Shown here: positions 46,326 through 58,391 of the stretch, one piece after another
Numbering within the stretch: the first letter of the stretch is position 1
Layout of the letters: each line of letters opens with the position of its first letter
Assembly: GCF_041956535.1 (NCBI RefSeq)
Contig: NW_027192218.1
Span: 306,784-370,783 of the forward strand
Direction of reading: 5' to 3'
DNA: 64,000 nt
Source of the DNA: Calcarisporiella thermophila CBS 279.70
Lineage: Eukaryota > Calcarisporiellomycota
The notes under the pieces: generated by a model
The model's database searches: none
The model's input: only the letters and a program-made list of their open reading frames with translations
What the model was told of the DNA's origin: nothing
Made by a program: the position numbers and the translations under genes

Positions 46326-47975
46326 TTACATAATGGCTTTGCTTTGTACACTTAAGAATTGGCTGGTGCAACTGTAATCATTCATCGCTATAAAGTGGCA
46401 CAGCACGGATTAAGAGATCAGCACTAATAGCAAGGGGAAAAATGTCTTACCAAAGTTATCAGCTGGGTTGCAGTGGCATTTTTTCTGGTAGCTCTTCTCT
46501 TCTGGCTGTGAAATTAATCAAGCAATGAACAAAGCAGAATTAAGCTGTAGTGAATGGATGAAACACTTACACAATTCATAAAAGGGTTATGGCGGTAGCT
46601 AAAAAAGTTGATATATCGTCAATGTTGAATTAGCCGTTGAATGCTCTTCTACCCTCTTTAACCAATTCTTACCCAATATTATCAAAGAAATGTATCTCAC
46701 TTTTATTCAAGAAGAGTGCAGCAGCAATGGAATGAACTGGTGCATCGCCCCAGCGTTCATAGAAAAACCCGCCTGCCTTGTCTAGATACTCGAAATATCG
46801 GCTATAGGCCTCAGAACGCCAGAACCGTAAATCGGCGATTTCAAAATTAGACCAAAAATGACATAGGTTGTAAGTCTCGCCGCCATTGTCGCTGATGAAA
46901 TCGAGCGCTAATCGAGAAAACATAATGGGTGAATTGGATAGAAAACGGAATAGAGAAAATCTTTAATGGGCGAATACCATTATCGGGAGCGAGATACTCT
47001 GGGAATTGTTTTATGAATTGTTTCGTCGTCTGCCAAAGAGTGGGTATGGTACTTTCATATTCATACAATGAGATCGTAAAGCCTTATTGAATTAAAATGA
47101 AAATGAAGGTTAATAATGATGACATATCATAATCATGGAGAATATTACCATATTTAAGTCCATTATCTTCCATAAAAACAAATGGGTCTTCATCGATGTC
47201 ACAAAAGAAATCCACACTAGGTTCTACACGCCAATAATAATCAAAGTCTTTGAGGAGAGGGTGACGGTAGAAAAAACCACTTTCAAATCTGAGCATGTTA
47301 GTAGCGGGGATAACAAGACAAGATTAGATGTACTCTTTGGTGGAGACATTGCCGTCTCTAGTCAGAGAATTTATACACGTACCGACACATGTGCCTGTAA
47401 GGCAAACTACCACCATATATAATATTGGCAGCTTGCATCCTTTCTCGTGATTGTCTCGCTAAATCCTCGTCTATCCAAGGCGGAATACTCCAATGTTCAG
47501 TTGGTATGAGACCATAGCTTGTCTGGGCATTGGTGAGAGATTGGGTAAGGCGAATAAACTCTTCACTAAATGGCTGATCGTTGAGGAAAATGTATGGGTA
47601 GTTGTATTTGTGGTTGAAGCGAGCTTCAAGCTGGCGCATTGTCCATCGCATATCTAATGTTTAGCGTTCAATGCTCCTTATTAAATTATGCAATTGAATA
47701 CGTGGGAATTCCGTAAACAGAGCGGAATTGGCCACGTTAAATTAAGATAAGTGAAAAGTATTACCGTGGATATCAGAATTCCTAGCTAGAATGACGAAAG
47801 CAGCCTTTGCTCGTCTCGTGGTATTCCAAGCGGAATTATGAATAAGTTTCTTTTGCATTACATCTGTTCTATGGAATTTTGAATATTTACTAGATGGGCG
47901 CGAGAAAGAAGAAAGATAAAGAAGAAGGCAGAAAACGGCCAGAAAGATGATGGTGAATTCTTTCTTTTTGAACAT
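46326..47975 (-). CDS. GT15 alpha-1,2-mannosyltransferase (Ktr/Mnt/Kre2 family)
   Basis: Golgi type II membrane enzyme adding mannose to N- and O-linked glycans. Eight exons (5' to 3'): 47765-47975, 47383-47653, 47149-47288, 46978-47082, 46673-46907, 46571-46598, 46451-46505 and 46326-46387, giving 368 aa in phase. A signal anchor ([16 protein letters not shown]) is at residues 7-22. The catalytic domain contains [90 protein letters not shown] and [17 protein letters not shown], all family landmarks. The tail has the Cys pairs CHCNPADNF and YSCTSQFL. The stem region is short. The specific paralogue is not assigned. Confidence 0.93.
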
Positions 47976-48199
47976 GATGAATGCTTGAATGGGCAGTGGT
48001 GAAATCTCCCCTTGGAAAAATGTGTTAATACATATTAAAATGAAAGGTGCTGTGCCACTACGTAATTCGCTTGTACCACGTAAGGTATGGAATTTAGACT
48101 AATAAGTACAATTCTCTATCACTTAAAGTTATAGATCAATGGAAACGGCATACATTATTAAGTTACACTCAGAAGTTCTTTAGGAGCCGATTAAGAGTC

Positions 48200-49075
48200 C
48201 TATGAAATTTTTGTTTTTTCCACACGCCAATTCTTCTCGTTGTCCTGCTTCCCCTCAAATTCCCAGTCTTCTAGTCTTCGCTCTCCTTCCTCACTCACTT
48301 CATCGCACCACTGCCCAACCTTCTCGGAGACAGCTTCCAAGAGGGCATCGTTTCTTCCTGCCACTTTCCCAACATTGAGCCCATGGTCTCCACCAACTAT
48401 TTTTATCAGTTCTGATTCTGCATTCATTTTTTCCCGCACGCTCTTAAGGAGCTTTAAGTCACACATCCCGTCTTTGGTACCGCTTACAAACAGAACGGGT
48501 ATAGCGCTTGGGATATCAATCAGAATCTCCTCTCGCTGGGACTGAGAATTCTTGGAGCTGGGGTTTCGAAGAGGGAAAGAGAAGCACATTACTCCAAGGA
48601 CTTTGGGTATCTCGGCTTCACTCGATTCAGATAACTGAGATGCAAGCGATGCGGCGACGCGGGCTCCCATGGAATGCCCTCCTAGTATCATCGCGTCAAC
48701 GGGGTGAGTGCCTTTTTTTTTGTGAAATAGGTGGGAAATAACCTGACGGCAACAATTGATCCGATGAGCTGATGTTTAATTTTACAACTCAAATTAATAA
48801 GCGCATTTTGTTTCGAAATGAAAGCAAATGAGTTTGTTACCCAAATTAATGGTTGATGCAGTAAATCGCACGCAAGTATGGCCAAAGTTTGCTAATTCCT
48901 CGGCATATCTTTGTAGGCGCGCGTTATTCATGTCACCACTTGCTCCATGCGCTAGAACAATTCCTAGCTTACCCACCTCATCCGATTTGTTGGACGAGGC
49001 ATGCGTAGTCACAATGCACGGAATATCCTTCTTGCCTGGAAAGGGTATTATAGTCTTACTGTGCTTGAACGACAT
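48200..49075 (-). CDS. TEX30/KANSL3-like alpha/beta hydrolase
   Basis: Two exons, 48841-49075 and 48200-48768, give 267 aa. The fold is alpha/beta hydrolase: LGIVLAHGASGDMNNARLQR (HGA oxyanion motif), FANFGHTCVRFT-type strand, nucleophile elbow GGHSMGARVAASLA, Asp in SGTKDGMCD and His in VGGDHGLNV. The G-x-S-x-G is GHSMG. The spliced junction reads INL|AHRINCCRQVISHLF, giving the helix expected before the elbow. This set matches the TEX30-like small hydrolase family; substrate unknown. It is divergent from RNase Z. Confidence 0.85.
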
Positions 49076-49397
49076 TATTATTTAGGAATTTCTTTCGCGT
49101 GTGGCAAAAGAGACGCGAGTGATTATATGCACTTCGTGGCTCAGAGTGACTGCTTGTTGATTTTTACGAGGGAAAACAATTCTTAATTTGATACACTTCA
49201 CTAACTTTGCACCTCACGTCGAACTAATGCCAAGTTTGATGCTTTGCATGTTTCTTGTCATTATTTAAATCATCAATATATACAAATTTTCTCCGAAGTT
49301 GTCTGTACATTTCTCTATTCTGTTCAATAAGGCCATCTTTCGCGGCCCGAACCTATCGATTCTAAGGCATCATTTTTCGAGTAGTGCCAAATCCAAA

Positions 49398-52174
49398 ATG
49401 AAAGCGTATCTTCAAATTCTCACCCCATCACCCTCCTCACCTGGTAATCATTCTACACCCTCTGTGCTTGTTCATTTTGACTCGCAACGCTATCTCTTTA
49501 ACTGCGGAGAAGGGACTCAGAGACTTTGTGTCGAAAAGAAGTTGCGACTTGCCAAAGTATGCAATATCTTTTTAACACGCGTAGAATGGGAGTGCGTCGG
49601 TGGTATCCCAGGAATGCTCCTGACGCTAGCGGATGCAGGGACGAAAGGAATAAACTTGCACGGAGGGAAAAATCTTACTCATTTTATGGCTGCGACACGA
49701 CATTTTGTCTACCGCTCATCGATGAAATTGCAAACACAGGAATTTGGATTGGATTCGCCCGGAAACGGATACAAAGATGAGAATTTAAGAATCACTCCTG
49801 TTATATTGCTACCGTCAAATTGGAAGGAAATTCCTAAGCAGGAAGCGGAGAAATTCTCCTGTGGGCAGAAAAGACAGCTTGAGGAAGAGGAGAAGGGAGA
49901 TGGGATGCAAAACTTCGAGGATGCTAACGCATTTAAGCGTCAAATCCTCTCCAATATGTTTGCTGGTGGTAAACGTGCAGCTATCTCGACTGAGGCCTGT
50001 AGTGCAGAACAAGCTTTTGCAAAGCTCCCGGCTCAGAACTCGGCCCATAATGACGATCCCGCCTCAGCAGCAGATGCGATCGAAGAGGTAACAGCAGAGG
50101 ATATGCTCAAACAACCCGCTGTCTCATCTCTGAAGGGCGAAAATACTACTAAAAGTGGAGGCGGGGTGGATGGAATTCGACGAGTGACTCGGAGGTTGCC
50201 CCGCACCTCGCAATACCCTGCGGCAATTAGCTATATTTGTCAGAGCCCTGATTATCCCGGCAAGTTCAACCCAAAAGCTGCGCAAGCACTTGGGTTAAAG
50301 CCTGGCCCACTGTATGGTGAGTGAAATCTCGTTTATCTTTACTAGGACTTGACTGAGCTCATTTATTCAAAAACAGGGAAACTCCAGAAAGGAGAGCCGG
50401 TCACTACACCAGACGGCACTGTTATAGAACCACACCAGGTAGTTGGGCCATCTCGTCCCGGAACTGTAAGCTTTCGAAATATCTCTTTGAAACTTTGGAG
50501 GAAACGTGGTCTCTTAATTACAGTTATTTTATCTAGGTTTTCATCGTAGCTGATTGTCCAGACACTTCTTATATTCCTTCGTTCATAACCTCTGACTTAT
50601 TTTCCCCATACTACTCGCAAACAGCCTGTGTTATCCATCTCCTTGGTGACCATGTCTTACAGAACCCTGATTATCAAGCATGGATGATGCGATTTGCGCC
50701 CCAAACTCAGCACATTATTGCAAGTAACCAAGTCTCCAGCCAACGGATGATCTTTGAGTCTCATGCTATTAGCCAGCTCAAGCTTGCAATGCTGAACGAA
50801 GAAATTTTTCCGCTGCCATATCATTCGAACAAAGCGGAGCAAGAAATAGATGAGTGTAGGTTAAAATTCAATTCGATTTATCAGTGAAAATGGATACTAA
50901 TCTACATCGTAGTCCCTAATTTGCCAAAAAATTGCATTCCGGCCACAAATCTTCTTCAATTCCAGATCGAACCTTTGCCATTAATAAGCACTGAGGAACA
51001 AGGGAAGCCATTTGATGTGAAAAAGGCACAGCAAACAATGGGCAGTGAGTTGGGCGAATATATTTCGACCGTTGAAAGGATGAAAAATACTCTGGGACAT
51101 GCTCAAATTACGCGAGAAACGGAAAATGAGAAAATAAATCGAGGAGAATATGTGGTGACAACTCTAGGAACTGGTTCAGCATTGCCCTCCAAATATCGTA
51201 ATGGTAGTACTAAATATGATGTCTTTGCTTCATCTTTCATGCCATCATACTTATTTTTGTCTTTATTAGTGAGCTCGACCCTCCTCGAGATCAACGGTTT
51301 TGGGTCCATATTGTTGGATTCAGGCGAAGGAACGTATAATCAGCTGTGGCGCCTCCATGGACCGGCTAATTTCGATTCAACTCTTAAAAGCCTCCGATGC
51401 ATTTTCATTTCCCACTTACACGCCGACCACCACCTTGGCATCATTCCTTTACTTAAGCGGTGGAATACCCTGCACTCCTCTTTAGGTGACGAAGAAAAGA
51501 TCTTTGTCGTTGCGCCTTGGCGATATAGGATTTGGCTGGAAGAGTATGCAGACGTTCAGAATTTTGGATTTGAAAAAGTCCAGTTCGTCGACTGCGAAGA
51601 CCTGCTGTATTGGCGGGGGGATGACGATGAGCGATGGCTCCGAGGTCAAGCTCAGCTAAAACCTCTATTGCAATCCTTAGAGTTGGGGCGAATTGAAACT
51701 GTAGACGTGGAGCATTGTCGGTGGGCATATGGGCTCTGTCTAGAATATAATAGCATCAACAACGGATCACAATGGAAATTCGTATATTCAGGTGATACGA
51801 GGCCAAGCGAAAATCTGATCGAAGCCGGCAAAGACGCTACCCTTCTTCTCCATGAGGCAACGCTTGAAGATGAAATGGTTCAGGAGGCGCTTGCTAAGCG
51901 GCACAGCACCGTTTCGGAGGCGATTGATGTCGCGCGTAGAATGAACGCAAAAAATGTACTCTTAACTCATTTTAGCCAACGTTATCCGAAAATCCCGGTA
52001 ATTGATACCACCAGCGGGAATGGGAAGGGTGCCAATGAATCAGGAAAGAATGACCGTTTGAAGGTTGGCATCGCATTCGATATGATGCGCGTGAGAGAAA
52101 ACGATTTTGATCAGCTCCCCATGTTTATGGAGCCACTAAAAGTGCTCTATGGGAGTGACCCTGAGGATGAATAG
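49398..52174 (+). CDS. TRZ1: Long-form tRNase Z (ELAC2/Trz1)
   Basis: Endonuclease that removes 3' trailers from tRNA precursors. Exons 49398-50316, 50377-50465, 50537-50855, 50913-51203 and 51270-52174; 840 aa from ATG 49398. The N-terminal half is the degenerate metallo-beta-lactamase domain (YLFNCGEGTQRL, FLTRVEWECVGGIPGM). The C-terminal half is catalytic, with GTGSALPSKYRN, LLDSGEGTYNQL, the HxHxDH motif FISHLHADHHLGI, YSGDTRPSENLI, LLHEATLEDEM, HSTVSEA and LLTHFSQRYP. The frame stays open 5' of the ATG back to 49269 and reads an Arg/Ser-rich segment resembling a mitochondrial presequence (see findings). Confidence 0.95.
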
Positions 52175-52823
52175 GGTATTGGGATAGAAAGCGCAAACGA
52201 CCAATTCGAAAACTTTTATCTCACTTATCCCAATATGATTTTACGATTAATAACGCTGTGTAGATAATTGCGGTCAGAAATGATCGGCCAGCTAGAGATT
52301 CCCCTTGACACCTATTTTATCTTAGTGTTTCGTAATTAAATCTTCTTCGCTGAGTTTCTTATCAATGCACACCCTGGAGGTGCCAGATGGAGAGCAGAAT
52401 AAAATGGGATCTGGGGCTCATATGAGCTCACTATTGGATAGCTCAGTCTAGCTTGAAAACAGCTCAAATTCCAGACGCCCCCCAGAGCTATCCGTCGCTG
52501 CAAAATTTTGGGATTTTTTTTTTAGTCCCTTTTTCAATCAATTTATTTTGCGGGTGCCGACACAGATTTTTCCTACCAGGCGCCCATCCTGGTACAGAAT
52601 TAACCCAAATTGCTGCGGAGTTGAAATCCAGCTTCGGATTCCCATAAATATATATGTCATTTTCAGCTCATCTGCGCATATGGACCTACATAAATATATC
52701 TGAGTATATAAGTTGCCCGATATCTTTACAATCTATTTTTTTTTTTAGTTTTTCAGATACCAGAGCTAACCACTCAAAGCTTTTATATATATAATCATAT
52801 ACATAAGTCATTCATTTTATTGA
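52175..52823. other. Intergenic spacer
   Basis: About 650 bp, AT-rich, with TATA-like repeats at 52785-52800 just before the next start codon. No other feature seen. Confidence 0.5.
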
Positions 52824-53986
52824 ATGTATGCCTTCAGTGAGGCGTTTTTTCAAACATCCCCCTCAGAGCAGCTCAGTGATGATTTAACTACACGAATACC
52901 GCCCGGCTTTAGACGGCAAAAGGAGTTGGGAAGCTCAAGTTCACTCATTAAACACATGACTCTTTTGCGGCGAGCTAGACTATGGAACGACGCTAATGAA
53001 GGAACAAAAGGGACAGTGATAAAGATGGGCGAAGCGGAGACGAGGCAAAGTACTCGAACAGTTGGAGAGGTTGTAGTGCCGGTTAGTCAGCAACCAGTGT
53101 TAGTCGACCTGAAACCAGTGGAAAAGGGATCAATTACAGGTAACTCAAGTTTGTGAATATTTGAAATAGTATAGTCGGATAACGCTATATATTTATTGCA
53201 AAAGTTCTTCCCGACGAAACACCAGCCTCTACACCCACAATCGAGGCAAGGATCACCGCCTTTACAACAGAAACAATCGTTTCGACTCCTCTGCCAACCC
53301 TCTCTCCTTCTGGGGCCTTTGCTCCGCTCTCTTCAGCTACCTTATCCGCTGTTCCTACCATGAATATGCGAATGCCAGTATCTAGCTCTCCAACCCAAAA
53401 TATTCAATCTCAACTCCCATCCACTCAGTCACCCTCCACCTTCTCCCCTAATTCCTCCTCCGGCAACCTGCTTCTCATCATGGGAGTAATTTTCTCATTG
53501 ATATCACTTTTTGTCACGGTTGGGTTCTTTGGGTTTCGCTTTTACCGTCGTCAGCGACCCGAAAAGCCCAAGTGTAATTCTCTCACCACCGTCTCACCAT
53601 CAGAAACAAGGATTTTCGCGAATTCAACTCCTCTTAGCTTCGATAGCTCCCAAGTGCTCAAATGTTACACTGCGCTGAATACGTTCATCCCCAGGTTGGG
53701 AGACGAGATATTTGTTCAGCCAGGTGATAACGTGGCCGTTCTCGAAGAATATCAAGATGGCTGGGTATTGGGTTTAAATAAGACCAGAGGAAACGCCAAA
53801 GGAATGCTGCCAAGGAACTGTCTTGTAAGTTTGCCTTTTTTATTCTACTTTAGACTTATCCAATCCCAAGGTGGATGATTCTTTGAAGTCTAGATATATT
53901 GATTGTGTCTCAAATAATAGGATATGCCAATCGACAATGTCTTTGAAATTGTCGACAGACCTTCGAGTATTATCTACATTCATTGA
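52824..53986 (+). CDS. Single-pass membrane protein with C-terminal SH3 domain (Fus1-like)
   Basis: Exons 52824-53139, 53205-53824 and 53921-53986 give 333 aa. The first ~210 residues are Ser/Thr/Pro-rich (STPLPTLSPSGAFAPLSSAT) as in heavily O-glycosylated cell-surface proteins. One transmembrane helix is LLIMGVIFSLISLFVTVGFF, followed by basic FRFYRRQRPEKPK. An SH3 domain follows (ALNTFIPRLGDEIFVQPGDN, VAVLEEYQDGWVLGLNKTRG, NAKGMLPRNCL). A tail exon adds DMPIDNVFEIVDRP. No cleavable signal peptide is visible. The layout is that of fungal Fus1-type fusion or polarity proteins and of sensor-type SH3 proteins; orthology is not proven. Confidence 0.8.
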
Positions 53987-54271
53987 TATTTATTTATCGC
54001 TTGGATGATGTTAATGCAACTATTCTTTGTCATTTTCCATTATCAATATTTTCACAATTTGTCATCATGTTAAATATTTGCGCTTACTACTCTGGGCTTA
54101 TCTTCGTCATTTTGGTTTTTCTGTAGCTTATTAATTTTTTGAAGCAGTGCTTCAATCCTAAGTTGTATGTAGTCATATATATAGTGTTTCAATAAATCGA
54201 TTGATGAATCTCCGATATTTACAAACAGTCACATATATGCTTGCTCTCATCTTTTACCAAGTCCCTCAAAA

Positions 54272-55663
54272 ATGACGGTAACTACTTCATCGCAACCACA
54301 ATTCCGCTCAAAACGCCAACAAGTTCTTTACAATCGTCAACTACGCCATAACTCCAATGCACCCATACTAAATCAAACTGCTTTTCGCCAGTGTGAAAGG
54401 ATCTATAAGAAGCGCGGGCCAAATCCTCCCCTCACGGACGTCTTAGACTTCCACAATCTCGCTGATAACAAGGATAAACTGAGGTCAAACGTTGTAGAGG
54501 TAGAATTAAAAAAAGGACTACGAAATCTATCACCGTTATTTGGAGAATGCGATGAGAATTATTCCAAGAATGCATTAAGAGCATATGTATTGAGAAATGT
54601 TCCAGGTGATTGCATCTATCAAGATTTGCTTTTAGAATATTTTACTTATGTGATATTGCCTTCAATAGGTTTTATATTTATTCCAAACCCATGGACACCA
54701 GCTGCACAACGACACATTTTGAAAAATTGTATCGGAAAATATGCTCGGCATCCTAACAAATGCAGTCTCGATGCGAACTATGAGCTCCCAGCGGAGGGAT
54801 TATGGCCAATCCATGCGCGTATACGACAGGGAGTGCTATCTGGTAATGAATCCGACTGTTATATACCGCTTTTATCCGATGGGGGCCATGAGCAAGTACA
54901 ATATGGCGATAGACAAGATGAGGAAGGGGAAAGCAGAGAATTAGTGCGAGAAATAGAGGGGAAAAAGGCCCATGTCTCGCACCTATTAAAACGAATTCGG
55001 TGGGTAACACTTGGTTACCAATATCACTGGGGGTCCAAGAGCTATCATCTTGATCAACGTATGCCCTTTCCAAAAGATATTGGCGAGTTGAGCATTGCGG
55101 TTGCTCGCGCCGTAGAGGGTATTGGACTGGACGAACAGGAGGTTAATCAAGACGCTGTAAGCGAGGAGGGTCGAAATGGATGGCGAAATGTTTTCCCCGG
55201 TGACAAATTTCGTCCAGAGGCTGGAGTGATAAACTACTATCAGTTGCGAGACACTCTAATGGCACACGTAGATCGCAGTGAACTCTGCATGGATCCACCA
55301 CTTATTTCTTTCAGCTTCGGGCATTCTTGCATTTATCTCATGGGAGGTCCTACGAGGGATTATCCACCTGTACCAGTTTTATTAAGAAGTGGAGATATTG
55401 TGGTTATGACAGGGCCTTGTCGAAAGGGATATCACGGTAAGTGACGACAGACACAGTTATTTCTTTTACTTGAATTTGTGCAAACGCATTTTTATATATT
55501 CTGAAATGTAGGGGTTCCACGGATTTTAGAATCAACTCTGCCTGAGTACCTATACCCCAACGCAGAATGCGAAGGAGACAACGATGGCATTGACTGGACA
55601 CTGTTCGGAGAGTATATGCTCGAAACTAGAGTAAATGTGAATGTGCGACAAGTATTTCCCTAA
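54272..55663 (+). CDS. ALKBH1-type 2-oxoglutarate/Fe(II) nucleic-acid dioxygenase
   Basis: Oxidative demethylase of DNA or tRNA of the AlkB family. Exons 54272-54605, 54669-55436 and 55512-55663 give 417 aa. PGFIFIPNPWTPAAQRHILK opens the catalytic domain. LGYQYHWGSKSYHLDQRMPF, GVINYYQLRDTLMAHVDRSE (HxD iron ligands), LISFSFGHSCIYLMGGPTRD, GDIVVMTGPCRKGYHGVPRI (distal His ligand) and LETRVNVNVRQVFP (2-oxoglutarate Arg) follow in ALKBH1 order. The first intron (54606-54668) is 63 nt, stop-free and a multiple of three, so the frame stays open if it is retained; removing it restores the family consensus PGF. Confidence 0.92.
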
Positions 55664-56506
55664 TTGAGGTGTACGTTAAATTTAATGCGTTTGTTGAGTT
55701 GTACACTCGTTTGTCATATATATCAGTGGAGAATACTTTTCCAAATCGTCAACTATTAAACTCTACTCACAACTTCAAGATCACCAAGTTTTACTGTAAT
55801 ACCTATTCTCTATCCCTTAAAGTATACTTCAAATGTTGTGAGGTACAATTGCAAAATTTACCATTCTTTTACACCCCCGCAAAGATCAGCCCAAGCCATT
55901 TCATTACAATCGGTCCTTGTAGACTCGGACCTACGTCAATAATCCCTTTTTAATGAAGTTTATTTGTTTAATGTGAACTACTTGCATGGATGCGAACTAT
56001 TTGCATGGAGTTGAAAAAGAGAAGAGAAAGAAAAAGGGATCCGTTGGTATATCTTTTTAAGAGCAATCCTCTTTATAACTGGGATAAATATTACTGTTTA
56101 ATTTGTTTTAATCGCATCTCTATAAGTCATATTTTTACAGTTATTACTATTGCCTCAAGTTAAAATTTTATCGATTTTGATTTACTTGTAGCTTAACTAA
56201 TTTACATGTGCCCATTCTCCTTCTTTAAAGAGTAAGTAATTTCTTTAATTTCGATCTTTAATACGCTTTTGATCAATCTTCCAAAAGAAATGATACAATG
56301 GAAAAATGAATACGCAAGCTCTATTTGAGATTAAATGGAACTTTAAACCCCCAATTAAATAACCAGCCGGATAACCTTTGGCTGAAATCTAGCCGATTTA
56401 GCCGTTTGTAAATTCTTATAAACCCCTTTCCCCATCCTAGATAGTGCAAAAACCACAACATTGTAAGCATATGCTATATAAGTCTGTAAAGTTTATCAAA
56501 ATAATA
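55664..56506. other. AT-rich intergenic spacer
   Basis: About 840 bp. An open frame at 55669-55953 starts with GTG and shows no motif, so it is not called. Nothing else seen. Confidence 0.5.
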
Positions 56507-57064
56507 ATGGTATATCGTGTAGGTATCATTGTTAGCAGCACTCGACTAACCAGAGTGGGCAGAGATATAGCCGACGCCATTTATGATCAGATACATCTTT
56601 ACCGGAGACTAGATTATGAGATAATTGACTTACTCGAGTGGAATCTGCTAATTTTCAATGAGCCAGAGATTCCTTCGAAAGGTGTCTATGTACATGATTT
56701 GACTAAGCGCTGGAGCAAGACTATTGCCTCCAAAGATGCATTTACCTTAATGATCCCGCAGTACAATTGGGGATATCCAGCTTCACTTAATAATGCTATT
56801 GACTACCTATATTCGGGGTGGAACAACAAACCAGCAATGATCATAAGCTATGCTAATCGGGGAGGCGGCAAGGCAGCGGCCCAACTTCGACAAGTTCTTG
56901 AGGGCTTGAGGATGAGACCAATTGATTCAATGCCTGGTATTAAGATCGGTGACCTAAATCTTAAGGGTGTAGATCAGCTTGTCGGGGAATATATAAATGA
57001 GATACGTGGAGGTTTAGACCAAATCATAGAATGTTCTCAGTTAAGTTGCTGTGATACTCTGTAG
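56507..57064 (+). CDS. NADPH-dependent FMN reductase (flavodoxin-like)
   Basis: Single-exon ORF, 185 aa from ATG 56507 (MV YRVGIIVSSTR). The flavodoxin-like fold shows a beta-1 strand plus phosphate-binding loop (RVGIIVSSTRLTRVGRDIAD) and the FMN-reductase signature PQYNWGYPASLNNAIDYLYS. GWNNKPAMIISYANRGGGKA and the helix AAQLRQVLEGLRMR follow. It is likely a cytosolic flavin or azo/quinone reductase. No targeting sequence is seen. Length is typical for the family (~180-200 aa). Confidence 0.9.
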   Translation: MVYRVGIIVSSTRLTRVGRDIADAIYDQIHLYRRLDYEIIDLLEWNLLIFNEPEIPSKGVYVHDLTKRWSKTIASKDAFTLMIPQYNWGYPASLNNAIDYLYSGWNNKPAMIISYANRGGGKAAAQLRQVLEGLRMRPIDSMPGIKIGDLNLKGVDQLVGEYINEIRGGLDQIIECSQLSCCDTL

Positions 57065-58391
57065 ATATAAAATTGTGATAAAAAATAAATCGATTTCAAG
57101 TGTTAGCTTTGTCGACATTTCGTATCCAGTTTGGGTAGTCTACTAAAGTATTGTGACAATTATTTATCAATTATTTATAGTGAGTTGGAAAATTTAGGGA
57201 TGACTTTTAAATATTCGTGATAAAGATTTTTTTGTATACAATATATAATGCAATGTATTTTTTTGACGAATAGATTTGATATTACTGATGAATAGCATTC
57301 TGCTACCTTGATACTTGAAGAGGGGATACGACAGACAAGAATGGAGCTTGCGCATTTTTATCGCTATCTTCACTTTTCAGGGTTATTTATTTAGAAATGC
57401 ATAAGGTCAAACCTAAGATAAACAGAATTAAATATCTATGCGGTGCTATGGAATCCCGGTGCATTGAAAAATGTAAGGAGATAGTATCACAAGCTAACAA
57501 GCAACAGCTTTTTAGATATTTCCAATATTACTTTTTCCTGAATTTACACTTACCTAAGTATTGCTGATGTTACTATCTTTGGATACAGCAATTAACTTTT
57601 CTTCTAAGTGGACTTAAAGCACTTGTTACCAAGAGGTAATGAAGCGCTCCGGATTTAATATAGAAGTAAGTAGTTTAGTCAAAAAGTTAATGCATATTTT
57701 GTAATAAAGTGTGAAGCATGGACTAGTGAATGCCAAATTATTTATATTAGTCCGTTGCATGTTCTAGGCTAAATATCCAATCTGAAATCAAGCGACCTTG
57801 ATGCAATTGCTATTTTCAGATAGTTCATATATTTAATGACTGCATAGTAGCATTATTAAGGTATATATATCGAACATGAGCATTTTGGAATAAATAAGCC
57901 GAGTTTTATCTTACTATTTCTGAGTTATCTATCTGGATACCAATCTCAAACTATCCTAGTAGCAGGTACTGTGACAAGGGTTTTTAGGTGGAGAGAAAGA
58001 TTAAAATCCATATGATTTATTACAATCTAAAGTATACGTATAGGTATCAATAAAGGATGACGTAGCTTCATAGGCACAGAGATTTAGATGATCTGATACT
58101 AACATATATAACAGGCACGAGTGGAACGAAAAGCCACTGGAATTTGTCGACAGCGCCTTTTGATTGGATTCCGTTGCACAGATTACCCACAATGGTATAA
58201 TACTGCGATGCATAACCCAGTATTTTTCTTTATATAGTACCGAGAGCCTCTAGAGGAGACTGTGGAACGCATAGAAATAAAAGAACAGATGGAATCGGAA
58301 GATGTTTGTACTGGATGAAATGATTTGAATTGTGTCAAATTCAAAGTTAGAAAGTAAATAAATTAGAAGAATAATAAGTAGAATAAGGAAC
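57065..58391. other. AT-rich intergenic region
   Basis: About 1.3 kb without a supported gene, RNA or repeat. It separates two plus-strand genes. Short frames on the minus strand near 58001-58447 have no motif and lie in the promoter region of the next gene. Confidence 0.5.

Noticed and set aside
55669-55953. 94-aa open frame after the ALKBH1-like gene
   Set aside because: Starts with GTG, AT-driven composition, no motif.
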